From contig NC_079414.1 in assembly GCF_026213295.1 (NCBI RefSeq), forward strand, positions 1,568,130 through 1,632,129: 64,000 nucleotides of DNA, read 5' to 3'. A program made the translations under genes and the position numbers. Of this stretch, positions 22,796-33,480 are shown piece after piece; the stretch's first letter is position 1, and the number at the start of each line of letters is the position of its first letter. The DNA comes from Gadus chalcogrammus. Taxonomy: Eukaryota; Chordata; Actinopteri; Gadiformes; Gadidae. The notes beneath the pieces were generated by a model. That model had not been told where the DNA came from. It worked only from the letters and a program-made list of their open reading frames with translations, and did not search any database.

Positions 22796-24240
22796 CAGAT
22801 TGTTATTTACTGTTTGGCCATTCATCTTCATCATTTCTTTGCAGCTTTCGCACCAGTTTCCTCAGGCTATATACCTCTGTCTCTACAAGGCCATCACTCC
22901 CCTTCTGTCTAATTAGTTTCCTCACAGTCCCAATTAACAGAAAACCATCAGGAAAATAATCTTCAACCACAACATCTTGAAGATTATGAAAAGATTACTC
23001 TGTTTGCTTGTGCTTTTCTTATTACATTATACATTCCCACTATGTACTTTTCCGTTCTAATTCACTATTCTGTCTGTTCTAGCGTGTTGCGGGTACTGGA
23101 CTGGATACCTGGACTCTCCTCATGGATAACCGGCCAGAACCCCACCATTTTAATATGATGTGCATGTATTTACCTGTATGTCAATTGTGGCACCCATTGC
23201 ACTCCTGACCATCCCTGGAAGAAGGGATCCCCTACAATGCGTTTCTTCTCAAGATTTCTTCCTTGCTGATTCAAGGGAGTTTTTTCCTGCCCGTGTGGGG
23301 GCATGGGTAAAGGGGGGTGTCACAAATATTTGGCCTTTTGAAACTGTAATGGTGATTAAGGGCTATACAAATAAAATTGAATTGAATTGAATCTCTTTTG
23401 CCTTTAGTTTTTTCCAAAAATGTTCTTACTTGATCTAGACTATAACCCTGTCTCCCCTGTCTCCCCTGTCCACCTGGAAGTCTTTCTGGAAGAGACGAGT
23501 CTGAGAAATCCCTCTCACTATCTGATGTTGACCCTGCTGTGTCATCTTCAATTGTCCGTTTTTTTGGGTGGAATTTTAAGAAGAGTACCATCCTCCTGTA
23601 CCATTATTTGATCCTCATTAAACGAATCCCCCGTCATGTCGACATTTCTTGTTTCCGCAATGCTTTGAGACTGAATTTGCTTGTCTGACTTTGGATCAAC
23701 ACTGTTTGAAATATTCACGATTTCAAAACGAATGGGTGCACTGCTGTTATCGGTCTCTGGCACCTCAGCCTGCTGCTCCGTTTCCAGACCTCCAACGACC
23801 ATTAACATCCCGCTACCGCTCGCCACAGGCAGAGCCCTTTGCCCCACCGGCTCCACCGGCGCGGCCGGCCCTGGCAACGGCGCAGTCACTTTATCCGGAC
23901 AGCTGCGCACAGCGTGACCCGCCTGACCACATCCGAAGCATTTAATTGCTTCTGTAGTCGCATAAATCGTGTAATCAAAACCATCAAATTTAAACCTCAA
24001 AGCCAAATTAAATTCATCACTTCCTGCCTTTAGGATCATATACACGTGTCTCCTGAATGACACTGCGTGTTTCAGTTAAGGCGATACCAGCCGCTAACCC
24101 ACATTCCTCCACCGAAAATTCCACGCCGAACGGCACCTTAACGCCATGCCGGCGCGAGAGATTTCTCAAACCCGTGTTATTTTTTTTGCAGAACAAACAA
24201 CCACCTTATTGCTGGCTGCCGCCGTATTTTTTAAAAACCT
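22796..24240 (-). pseudogene. Tx1 ORF1 (gag-like, CCHC), interrupted
   Basis: The main frame 24063-23548 reads SDEFNLALRFKFDGFDYTIY, then CFGCGQAGHAVRSCP (a CCHC zinc knuckle), followed by a Pro/Ala and acidic linker. A frameshift leads to a 23591-23400 part rich in Ser and Asp (STSDSERDFSDSS). A truncated LINE 3' end occupies 22991-23392. The remaining C-terminus (about 22988-22796) reads VEDYFPDGFLLIGTVRKLI and ends with a stop. Upstream of 24063 another frame (to about 24240) gives NLSRRHGVKVPFG, so the N-terminus is also shifted. ORF1 proteins bind LINE RNA. Confidence 0.65.
22991..23392 (+). mobile_element. 5'-truncated copy of the 24.8-30.0 kb LINE
   Basis: Bases 22991-23392 match 29630-30030 almost throughout (tactctgtttgcttgtgc to aaataaaattgaattga), with small differences including loss of taagccctt. 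The tail is (attga)n. It lies inside Tx1 ORF1 in the antisense direction, which dates it after that LINE. The flanking duplication is unclear. Confidence 0.85.
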
Positions 24241-24377
24241 TGAAACAGTGCTCAAACGTGCTTGTGACAATAATACAAAAAAAAAGTGAAAAAGTATGTA
24301 AAAACCAAACCTTTAGGGAAACCAGTCGCGCTCCGACACACTCCTCACAACCTCCACAAACGCTCATGCATGCGCAC

Positions 24378-24783
24378 GAGAGAGAGCGAGAGAGAGAGAG
24401 AGAGAGAGTATGATAGTGTGTGAGAGAGAGTATGATAGTGTGTGAGAGAGAGTATGATAGTGTGTGAGAGAGAGTATGATAGTGTGTGAGAGAGAGTATG
24501 GTAGTGAGGGAGAGAGAGAGAGAGTATGATAGTGAGAGAGAGAGCTTGAAAGTGAGAGAGAGAGTATGATAGTGAGAGAGAGAGAGTATGAAAGTGAGAG
24601 AGAGAGAGTATGAAAGTGAGAGAGGGAGTATGATAGTGTGAGGGAGAGCATGATAATGTCAGCGAGAGAGTATGATAGTGTGTGAGAGAGAGTATGGTAG
24701 TGAGGGAGAGCATGGTAGTGAGACAGAGAGAGCGAGTGAGATAAAGAGAATATGATAGTGTGAGACAGAAAGTATGATAGTGT
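24378..24783 (+). repeat. (GAGAGTATGATAGTGTG)n array, segment 3
   Basis: The cleanest part of the array: the 22-bp unit agtatgatagtgtgtgagagag is repeated at least five times near 24410-24500, with variants to 24783. The serine/leucine/tyrosine-rich antisense frames are repeat artefacts. Confidence 0.9.
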
Positions 24784-25050
24784 GACACCCACATGCCTCC
24801 TGTGTACGTTGGCAAAAACCATCCGGAATTCTCCACAGGCTGACCCGAGGCTGCCGTGTGACGCCGCAGACGCAACTTCCGGGTAGCCGGCTTGGTTTGG
24901 TTAGCAGGATGCTTAGCGTCGACCTGCTATCTCGGTTTGTATCGGTTTGTATCTACTTTTCGGTATTTATATCTGTGACCTGTTCTGCATACTCTGTATT
25001 GTTTTCGCTGCTTCCTCGCTGGAGCTCCGTCTGCATCAACCACGGTAAGC

Positions 25051-25838
25051 ATGGATTGGGATTGTTCTTGCTCTGCCTTTCTCATGGATAAGATAGCTCT
25101 GTTAGAGAGACGTATCTCTCAGTTAGAGGATGAAAGGGTAGCGAGAGTAGAGAAAACAGTTATTCCAGAAAGTATAGAGAAGAGACCCGCCAGGCGGACT
25201 CGTGGAGCTAACGCTATCGTTAGCAGTGACTCCGTCAAGGCAATCCTGTCGGCAGCACCACTTGCGAGGCAGGTTGCGGTCAGTACCCTGCCTCGCAAGT
25301 CTTTTTCGGGGGTAGAAACGCTAGTCATAGGTGACTCTGTTACACGTAAAGTTAGGCTACACTCGCCAGCGACAGTTATTTGCCTACCCGGGGCCAGGGC
25401 TCCCGACATTGAAGCTAAACTTAGGGTGCTAACATGCGGTGAGACCTCATACGGAGTTAGATTAGATGCACCAAACACCGACATTAGCTTCGACAACATT
25501 GTAGTTCATGTCGGCACCAACGATGCTAGGACAAGACAAACTGAGGTCACAAAAAGCAACATAGCTAGGCTTTGTGACTTCGCCAGAAAGATGTGTCGGC
25601 ATCGATTAATTCTCTCTGGCCCTCTACCCGATAAGGGTAATGATGAGCGTTATAGTAGACTATTGTCTCTAAATCGCTGGCTGGCCCTATATAGCTCAGA
25701 GCAGGCTTTGGTTTCATAGATAACTGGCCCTCCCTGTGGGGTCGCCCTGGTGTGCTCATGAGAGACGGCCTACACCCTACTGGGTTAGGTGCCTCAATTA
25801 TGTCAAAAAACATAGATAGATGTCTTAGTCAGGCGTGA
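25051..25838 (+). pseudogene. LINE ORF1 with SGNH-esterase domain, one frameshift
   Basis: The N-terminus has a short coiled coil (IALLERRISQLEDERVARVE). A GDSL/SGNH hydrolase follows: LVIGDSVTRKV (nucleophile serine block I), IVVHVGTNDARTR (block III Gly/Asn) and a final block DGLHPTG (catalytic Asp-His). The frame open from 25051 ends at 25719. The last block reads in another frame to a TGA at 25836-25838, so a one-base shift lies near 25705. Esterase ORF1 proteins are characteristic of CR1/L2-group LINEs and aid retrotransposition. Loss of the Asp-His pair in the main frame would inactivate it. Confidence 0.8.
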
Positions 25839-25969
25839 CTCATCCACTCACAGCACGCTGGGCTGCAGGAGTTTAGTAAACCTGCTAGCAACATGATAGT
25901 CTACGTTGCAGAGTCTAGAACAGAGTCTAGAATAGCAGATGGGTTAGCTGAACCAGGATCTATTGCACC

Positions 25970-26740
25970 AATTGTTTCAGAGCTGAGTGTTAACCGGACT
26001 CCCTCTGTAACTAACGCTGTACCTATATGTACGGTGGGCCAAAACTGCATGTCAAATCGCATGGTAAATCGCATGACGCATGACGCATCGCATGAAATTA
26101 ACGCTGTACCTATATGTACAGTCGTGCAAAATCGCATGTTAACTCGCATGACAGAGCTGAGTGTTAACCACACTCCCTCAGAAATTAACGCTGTACCTAG
26201 TACAGGCGTGCAAAATCGCATGGCAAATCGCATGATAAACCGCATGTCAAATCAAATACTAACAACTAACCGGACTCCCCCTGAAATTAACACTGTACCT
26301 ATATGTACGGTGGCGTGGCCCCGCTCTGTCTCGAGGTGTAAAACCCGCAGGCGAGCGCCGCGACCAGTATGTCCAACTCTGGCGATCCCACTGATCGCCT
26401 CAGAGCTGAGTGTTAACCAGACTCCCTCTGAAAATAACCCTGTACCTATATGCAGGGGCGCTGCCAGGAATTTTGGGCCCTTTGAAAGAATATTAATATC
26501 ATATTATTAATTGCCATCCGCGGGCCGTGGGCCGTGCTGCGTTGGGCTGGGCCCTTAGAATCAGTACCACTTTTCCCCGCCAGGCAGCGCCCCTGCCTAT
26601 ATGTACGGTGGTGCGGCCTCGCGCTGTCTCGAGGTGTAAAACCCGCAGACGAGGGCCGCAACCAGTATGTCGAAACCGCGGTATCCCCTTGACCGCTTCA
26701 GAGCTGAGTGTTAACCAGACTCCCTCTGAAAATAATAAAA
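25970..26740 (+). repeat. In-frame tandem repeat at the 5' part of LINE ORF2
   Basis: The phrase gagctgagtgttaaccngactccctctgaaa...gctgtacctatatgtacggtg recurs at about 25978, 26155, 26262, 26402 and 26700, with caaatcgcatg short repeats between. It keeps the reading frame, encoding repeated ELSVNxTPSE and VPICTV. It is a low-complexity N-terminal extension or linker. Confidence 0.8.
26453..26595. mobile_element. 143-bp hAT-type MITE
   Basis: The ends are caggggcgctgcc and ggcagcgcccctg, perfect 13-bp terminal inverted repeats. It is flanked by the exact 8-bp duplication CCTATATG (26445-26452 and 26596-26603). The length of the duplication and the CAG...CTG ends fit the hAT superfamily. It has no coding capacity. 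Confidence 0.95.
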
Positions 26741-29700
26741 GGGAAGTACTCAGAATAGGGTTCATGAACATAAGGTCGCTTTCATCGAAGGCGCTCTTGG
26801 TCCATGATTTAATTATTGATAAAAAGATCGACATACTGGGGCTTTCTGAAACCTGGTTAAAACCAAATGAGTTTCTAGCCTTAAACGAAGCTACTCCACC
26901 CCATTACGTTAGCACCCAAGTATCTAGAGAAGTTAAGAAAGGTGGTGGAGTAGCCCTGATATCTAATTCTAAGCTTAATTTAAAGCCGAAGAATAGATAT
27001 ATTTTCAGATCCTTTGAGGTGCTAGCGCTCTGCACCTCAGCTCCTCGAGAAGCAAAACGAGTTCCAGACTCTTTTGTTTTAGCTGTAGTATACCGTCCTC
27101 CAGGACCGTATTCAGTTTTTCTGGATGAGTTTTCTGACTTTGCAGCTGATTTGGCTACATATTCAGACAATATTTTGCTTATTGGGGATTTCAACATTCA
27201 CGTGAATAACCCGTCTGATGCCCTCACAAGGGCTTTTCTGTCCATTACAGATACGCTTGGCTTCAAACAGCTCGTCCAGCAACCAACCCACATCGGTGGA
27301 AACACGTTGGATCTCGTTCTGACCCGCGGTGTTGACATTTCGCAGCTAGTGGTCTCTTCCTACACCTCAGCTTTATCAGACCACTTTTTGCTCACTTTCC
27401 AGGTGGTGGTATCCTGCCCCTGCGACGATCAGCAAGCTACTTTCAGCTGTCGCCGCATCACACCTGCAACCATTAAAGCTATGGAAGATAAGTTATCTGG
27501 TTCACTTGCACCTCTCTGTAACTATAGTGGTTCTGTGGAGTGCCTTACTGATGACCTCAACATTGCCTTGTCTGTTGCCATTGATTCAGTTTCTCGGTAC
27601 GTAACTAAAAAACGAACATTGAAAAAACCAGCTCCTTGGTTTAATGCAGAAACTCGCATTTTGAAGCGAAATTGCAGGATCCTTGAACGCAAATGGCGCT
27701 CGACTAAACTTGAGGTCTTTCATCTTGCATGGCATAATAGTCTGATCACCTATAAGGGTGTGCTGACTATCGCCAGGAACGCCTACTTTTCTAGTATCAT
27801 TAATTTGAATAGAAATAATCCTAAGTTTCTTTTTGACACGGTGAGGAGTCTCAATCAGAAACAGAATCAGACCGTAGGCTCCTCGATCTCGGCAGGTGAA
27901 TTCATGGATTTTTTTGAGAATAAGATTCAATCAATTAGAGAGGAAATTGATGCTTACCGGGCGGCTAATCCTACACATCCTGTGGGGCAGGATGGGGTTC
28001 TGCCAAGTAGGATGGTGAACTCTGACGCAACTCTTTTGGAGTTTAAGGCGATTTCCTTGGTGGAACTTGAAAGGGTGATAAAGGCCTCAAAGCCAACAAC
28101 TTGTATGTTGGATCCGCTCCCTTCTAGGGTTCTTAAGGAACTTTTTCCAACGGTGGGGCCTGTTATCCTCTTGCTTATGAATCTTTCGTTTTCAACAGGA
28201 ATTGTTCCTTCCAATTTTAAGGCTGCGGTGTTAAAACCGCTACTCAAAAAGCCTGGCCTAGATCCTGAATTAGTCAGGAACTATCGGCCTATATCGAATC
28301 TGCCCTTCTTGTCTAAGGTACAGGAAAGGATTGTAGCAAAGCAAATTGTTGACTATTTGACGAGGAATAATCTCTTCGAACCTTTCCAGTCGAGGTTCAG
28401 GAATTTCCACTCAACTGAAACTGCTATTACAAGAGTTGTAAATGACATCCTTCTTGCTTTGGATAAAAACACAAGCACAATGCTTGTGATGTTGGATCTG
28501 AGCGCTGCGTTTGATACGATTGACCATAGCACTCTTCTTCACCGTCTTGACCACTATGTTGGTTTCGGGGGTACGGCTCTTGGTTGGCTTGAATCGTACC
28601 TCACAGATAGAACCCAATTTGTGCTTCATGAGGGTGCAGAATCGAAGCATTGTAAATTGCGCTTTGGCGTACCACAAGGGTCGGTTCTTGGTCCATTGCT
28701 TTTTGCAATTTATATGCTTCCCCTCGGTGACGTTATCCGCGGCTTCGGAATTAGTTTCCATTGCTATGCGGATGACACCCAGCTCTACATTCCTGTAGAT
28801 TTCGGGGATTCTGCCCAGATTCAAAAGGTTGAGTCCTGTTTGGCTGCTGTGAAGGGCTGGATGTCACAAAACTTCCTACAGCTTAATACTGGGAAGACAG
28901 AGCTGATGATTATTGGCTCGAAGCGGGACCGGGAAAAGTTTGAGGATGTCTCTCTGTGGTTGGATGGCTTCGCCATCCCACAGAGTGCATCTGTCAGAAA
29001 TCTTGGTGTCTTGTTTGACCCTCAACTATGCTTTGATCAGCATATAAGAAGTATAACTAGAATTGCCTTTTTCCATTTGAGAAACATTGCAAGAATCAGA
29101 TCAATGTTATCTGTAGTGGATGCAGAGACACTGATTCATGCGTTTGTCTCGTCAAGACTGGACTATTGCAATGCACTGTTCTCGGGATTACCGAACTCTA
29201 CTACAAAGAGTCTACAGCTGGTACACAATGCGGCAGCTAGATTGCTGACCAGAACGAGAAAGTTTGATCATATTACACCTATTCTCGCCTCTTTACATTG
29301 GCTACCAATAACTTTCAGATCAGACTTTAAAGTGCTATTGCTAACCTATAAAGCCTTGCATGGACTATCTCCATTGTACCTGAAGGACCTCATTATTCCT
29401 TATAGTCCTTCTCGGTCTCTCCGGTCTTCGGGAGCCGGCCTTCTTTCATTGCCGAAGGTTAAAAAGAAATCGGCTGGACAGAGAGCGTTTGCCTATCGAG
29501 CCCCCTTTTTATGGAATAGGCTGCCATCAGCGATCAGGGAAGCTGACTCTGTGGAGCTATTCAAAGGGAAGCTCAAAACGCACCTCTACAATCTTGCATT
29601 TGGAGTGTGAAAACAACAGATGCGTAGTGAAGACTACTCTGTTTGCTTGTGCTTTTCTTATTACATCATACATTCCCACTATGTACTTTTCCGTTCTAAT

Positions 29701-30035
29701 TCACTATTCTGTCAGTTGTAGCGTGCTGCGGGTGCTGGACTGGATGCCTGGACTCTCCTCATGGATAACCGGCCAGAACCCCATCACCATTTTAATATGA
29801 TGTACATGTATTTACCTGTATGCCATTTGTGGCACCCATTGCACTCCTGACCATCCCTGGAAGAAGGGATCCCCTACACTGCGTTTCTTCTCAAGATTTC
29901 TTCCTTGCTGATTCAAGGGAGTTTTTTCTTGCCCGTGTGGGGGCATGGGTAAAGGGGGGTGTCACAAATATTTGGCCTGTTAAGCCCTTTGAGACTGTAA
30001 TGGTGATTAAGGGCTATACAAATAAAATTGAATTG

Positions 30036-30195
30036 AAAGAGTATGATAGTGAGAGAGAGAGTCTGATAGTTAGAAATAGTATGATAGTGAGAGACAGTAT
30101 GATTGTGAGAGAGAGAGAGAGAGTATGATAGTGAGAGAGAGTGTATGCTAGTGAGAGAGAGAGTATGATAGTGGGAGGGAGATAGTATGATAGGC
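30036..30195 (+). repeat. (GAGAGTATGATAGTGTG)n array, segment 4
   Basis: The array resumes directly after the (attga)n tail of the LINE and ends at 30195. Confidence 0.85.
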
Positions 30196-30347
30196 TGTGG
30201 GTCATACCATTTTCAGTGCGGGGGTTGTCATCTGTAAGTCATCTGGAAGGCAATTTATTCAAAACGGTTATTTTGTCATATTTCTATCTTCTTTTTATGT
30301 TCTCCACCGTCCCCCCCCCCCTCTCATTGAGTGATTGTGTTACCTAC

Positions 30348-31230
30348 GGTGCCATGCCGTAATTCCGACGCCTCATTGTTCCGACGTCTCAATGGTCCGA
30401 AATATTTCCCAATAGATCGACATGCCACTATGCTGACGGTTCAATGTTACGAAAACGGAACCCATTGGTCCGAAGGTCCGTTTGTCCGACTTTTCAAAAA
30501 GGAGGCCCATTAGGCCGACGGTTCAATATGCGAATAGTCCGAGGCTCAATTCTACATGTGTGATTATGAAATCAAATACTTCACCAAGCCAGACTGTTGC
30601 TGTGGGCTTGAAAGGTCACAAGAGGTGAATTTATGAAGCGCACGTTATACAAGGACTAATACTTTTCCCGTACAGAAGTCAAACGGTGAGTGAAAAACAT
30701 CTTTAGTAGCTGTGTGTGGGCCTATATGTGTTGTTTACTGTGTTTACAGTGGGCTTTTAGCCTAAATAATTTCGCTGGTATTGATTTAGTCAAACTTATA
30801 CCTCATACCGTGTACTTAGTCAAGTGTGTGTGTGTGTGTGTGTTCGTGCCCGTGTTGAGAATTAGACCTACGCTCTCTGTCCATGGGGCTGAAACACTGT
30901 GTCGCAATGAAGTGAAGCGTTGTCACTTTGCTCTCCAATATTCATCGTGAACGTGATATGTAGGCCTATGTTGTACTTTGGAGAGAGAGTGAGAGAGAGC
31001 GAGAGTGCGAGCGTGGTATAAAACTCTTTATATGTAGGCCTATTTGGCATATTGAACCGTCGGCCTAATGCGCCTCCTTTTTGAAAAGTCGGACAAACTG
31101 ACCTTCGGACCAATGGGTTCCATTTTCGGAACATTGAACCGTCGGCATAGTGGCATGTCTATCTAATGGGAAATATTTCGGACCATTGAGACGTCGGATC
31201 AATGTGTTGTCGGAATTACGGGCAGGCCCC
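30348..31230. mobile_element. 883-bp DNA element with long TIRs, 8-bp TSD (hAT-like)
   Basis: Bases 30348-30535 and 31050-31230 are inverted copies. The outermost parts, ggtgccatgccgtaattccg and (complement) ggggcctgcccgtaattccg, are TIRs. Within each arm the phrase tccgacgtctcaatggtccga is varied repeatedly. The exact 8-bp duplication TTACCTAC flanks it (30340-30347 and 31231-31238). The interior (30536-31049) has a GT tract and no gene. Confidence 0.92.
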
Positions 31231-31756
31231 TTACCTACTTTGTTAAAAGATAGATGACATATGCCCCTCCTTTCCCAGCCACCTGCTGTAACCACAGCGT
31301 CTTATCGTCATCTCTTCAGCTCCTACCCTAACTTCCTTACAAACACTGCCACTGAAATACTATCCCTGGTCACCTCCAAACGTCCAGCTACCTTACGACA
31401 ATAACCCCTCAGACCTTCTTCTGGCTGCCCTCCCTTTCCTCACCCATCTCATATAGAACATTCTGGACCCTCACAGGTCTGGATTAAAGACAGGGGACTG
31501 TCCTCAACCCATCAAACAGTGCGTTTACATGGGACAGCTATATCGGAATAGGCCTTATACGATTTTGCTACTCGAACTGACCGTGTCAATTATCCGAATG
31601 TACATGGCCTCAGATAATGGCCGGAGCATGGCTTAATCCGCTAGCCTAGGTGGCGCTGTAGCCCTTTCAACAAGTGGTTAGAGAGTCACTTCCGGTTGAC
31701 CTCTACATCCCAATAACAACAAACACAGTCGGCATTCGAGAAAGAAGTTTTCAGTA

Positions 31757-31951
31757 GACAGCTGTCGGTTCACTTCGGATCCATGTCATTTCTCCGACGC
31801 TACACTGTCCCTACCTCTCGGCCGTATGCGGACTCCTCCGGCGGCGGAGCAGTGGGAGGAGTCCAGCCGGTGGAGTCTGCATACGACCGAGAGGTCGGAA
31901 CACTGGAGCGTCGGAGAAATGACATGGACCCGAAGTGAACTGACAGCTGTC
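31757..31951. repeat. Inverted repeat, arms about 85-90 bp
   Basis: gacagctgtcggttcacttc opens the left arm and its near-exact complement closes the right arm. Arms include catgtcatttctccgacgct and gacctctcgg-type sequence with a few mismatches. The centre (cctccggcggcggagcagtg) is GC-rich. Confidence 0.9.
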
Positions 31952-31974
31952 CCGCATACGGCAACAATCTCTTT

Positions 31975-32105
31975 CCCCTCCATGTAGCGTTTCAATCTTG
32001 ACCTCAGAGATTCAAAGCCAAAATTCCTTTCCCCCAATTTCTTCTCCGAAATGGCCGAAATAACCCCCACTCCGAGTCTTTGCTGTGGAAGTACCAGAGA
32101 GACGG
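31975..32105 (-). repeat. Repeat-borne coding-like segment, copy A
   Basis: The minus strand reads GVGVISAISEKKLGERNFGF then ESLRSRLKRYMEGKEI. The same peptide pattern appears at 62396-62535 (GVISAKVENELGGRNFGFDS) and, with a frameshift, at 62815-62935. Changes between copies are partly conservative, so a protein-coding ancestor is possible, captured by or native to a DNA element. I do not recognise the protein. Confidence 0.5.
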
Positions 32106-32726
32106 GGAATCCGACACAGTCTTTAAGATTCATAATATCAGAGCATATCCCCGTCAGTTCGATCGCTGCGCAATGAATGACTAAAGATCGTATACACGTC
32201 CGAAGAAAAAAAGCGTTTATTTTGACAGATGTGCCCGAAGTTAATACTTTACAACCTTGTTGATGAACAATGTTTAGGAAAACATGTACTTTTAATTCAG
32301 CCTTGGGTGAAATTGAAGCGTAGTGTGTACTGAATGCATATTGATGATGATACACTTCTTGTAGGGGGTAATGGCATGACACCGGCTTCTCCCATTTTCT
32401 GCGTCACCTTTTTAATAAATCAGTTTCTCGTTTTCCGACGGCGACAACCAAAAACATATAAAGAAATAAGAATTGTTTATATGTCTATGGCAACATTAAC
32501 ACGACTACCGTCTCCTTCTACTTCCGGCTCACGTCCCTCGGCCGCAAGATCTCAAGCATGCGCAGAACGCGAAAACAGATACGAGATACGATGCAGGTTT
32601 ACATGCAGGTAGAAACCGGACTATCATCGAGTTATCTAGGTGTTCTTATCCGATGTCGCTTGTCCGTTCATGCACCGATTTCGGTCCGAAGTAGATCAGG
32701 TAAAGGTGTTTACATGCATTTTAAAA

Positions 32727-32985
32727 GCCTTCCACATGGTGAACCTCCAGACCTTCCTCCCTGTCAATCTGACCTCTCTGCAGCCTTCCACATGGTGAAC
32801 CTCCAGACCCTCCTCCCTGTCATTCTGACCTCTAACCAGCCTTCCACATGGTGAACCTCCAGACCCTCCTCCCTGTCATTCTGACCTCCAAGCAGCCTTC
32901 CACACGGTGAACCTCCAGACCCTCCTCCCTGTCATTCTGACCTCTCGGCAGCCTTCCACACGGTGGACCTCCAGATCCTCCTCTC
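32727..32985 (+). repeat. 57-bp minisatellite derived from RT motif A
   Basis: About 4.5 units of cagccttccacatggtgaac...ctccctgtcattctgacctc. In the frame of the adjacent LINE remnant the unit reads DLSAAFHTVDLQILL-like, that is, RT motif A. The last unit passes directly into the unamplified RT sequence (about 32945). Confidence 0.85.
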
Positions 32986-33480
32986 CACCCTCCAAGAACT
33001 GGGAATCTCAGGCTCTGCACTCGCTCAGTTCACAATTCCACACATCTGGCATGTCCCATCCTAGATCTCTCCTTCAATATCCACAACTCTGTGGTGCCTG
33101 TGACTCGGATGACCAGGAATCTGGGGCTGACTCTGGATGACCTGCTGTCCTTCGCTGCCAACAGTGCCGTGATCAGCCACTCCTGCAGATTAATTCTGTA
33201 AAACATCAGGAAGACGCATCAGTACCTCTTCCAGAAGGTCACCAAGCTTTCGGTCCAGGCTCTTGTCATCTTGTGTCTAAACTACTGCCCCTCCTTCCTG
33301 GCTGGTCCAGCTGCATGTGCCATCAATCCTCTGAGGCTAACCCAGAATTCAGCAGCCTAGCTTCAGATTCTCCTACACTACACCACTCCTCTGCACCCTG
33401 CACTAGCTACAGCTAGCCGCTCCATTCCCATTAAAGTCCCTTTTGCTTGTTTTACATGTTGCGACTAATCCAGCTTATCC
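32727..33480 (+). mobile_element. L2-type LINE RT remnant with internal amplification
   Basis: Bases 32980-33400 translate with stops as an L2/CR1-type RT C-terminal region: RNLGLTLDDLLSFAA, then VQALVILCLNYCPSFLAG and a degraded AIxPLxLxQNSAA block. The preceding 32727-32985 is a tandem amplification of its motif A region. It is non-functional. Confidence 0.7.

Larger units (their letters stand above)
17975..24330 (-). mobile_element. Tx1-clade LINE, deleted and invaded
   Basis: Read on the minus strand: ORF1 with a CCHC knuckle (24063 to about 22800), the endonuclease start of ORF2 (22763-22147), and a C-terminal ORF2 remnant (about 18560-18109) followed by an A-rich 3' end near 17975. The reverse transcriptase core is absent. 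Its place is taken by the foldback element 18615-22152. A truncated LINE 3' end (22991-23392) splits ORF1. GA-array DNA flanks both ends. Confidence 0.75.
25893..29610 (+). pseudogene. LINE ORF2 (endonuclease-reverse transcriptase), split by a MITE
   Basis: The long open part starts at 26527, inside the inserted MITE, so that start is artificial. The original frame begins at or before 25893. The 151 bases added (143 plus an 8-bp duplication) shift it by one, and 25893-26444 and 26604-29610 would be in phase without the insertion. Domains in order: AP endonuclease (GFMNIRSLSSKA, LGLSETWL, LIGDFNIHV, LSDHFLL), then RT with MLDLSAAFDTIDHSTLL (motif A), GVPQGSVLGPLLF and HCYADDTQLY (catalytic YADD), and a C-terminal LHWLPITFRSDFKVLLLTYK block. 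The downstream part encodes about 1000 residues without interruption. It nicks target DNA and copies LINE RNA in the nucleus. Confidence 0.88.
24790..30036 (+). mobile_element. CR1/L2/Rex1-group LINE, nearly full length
   Basis: Leader (about 24790-25050), esterase-type ORF1, 5' tandemly repeated ORF2 and a long endonuclease-RT ORF2, then a 0.4-kb 3' UTR ending aataaaattgaattga. GA-array DNA flanks both sides. The long open ORF2 indicates a young copy, but ORF1 has a frameshift and ORF2 is cut by a hAT MITE, so this copy is defective. The 3' UTR recurs at 22991-23392. Confidence 0.9.
31516..32726. mobile_element. Composite repeat with gtttacatg ends
   Basis: The left edge gtgcgtttacatggga and right edge ggtgtttacatgcatttt carry the same phrase in direct orientation. 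Inside are an inverted repeat (31757-31951), a segment shared with 62.4-62.9 kb (31975-32105) and AT-rich sequence. The limits are tentative, since neither terminal inverted repeats nor a target duplication were established. Confidence 0.4.

Noticed and set aside
24345..24875. Ser/Leu/Tyr-rich 152- and 176-residue frames on the minus strand
   Set aside because: They translate the GA/TATGATAG array antisense; purely repeat-derived.
26527..26760. Methionine at 26527 as the true start of LINE ORF2
   Set aside because: It lies within the 143-bp hAT MITE; the authentic frame began upstream of the insertion.
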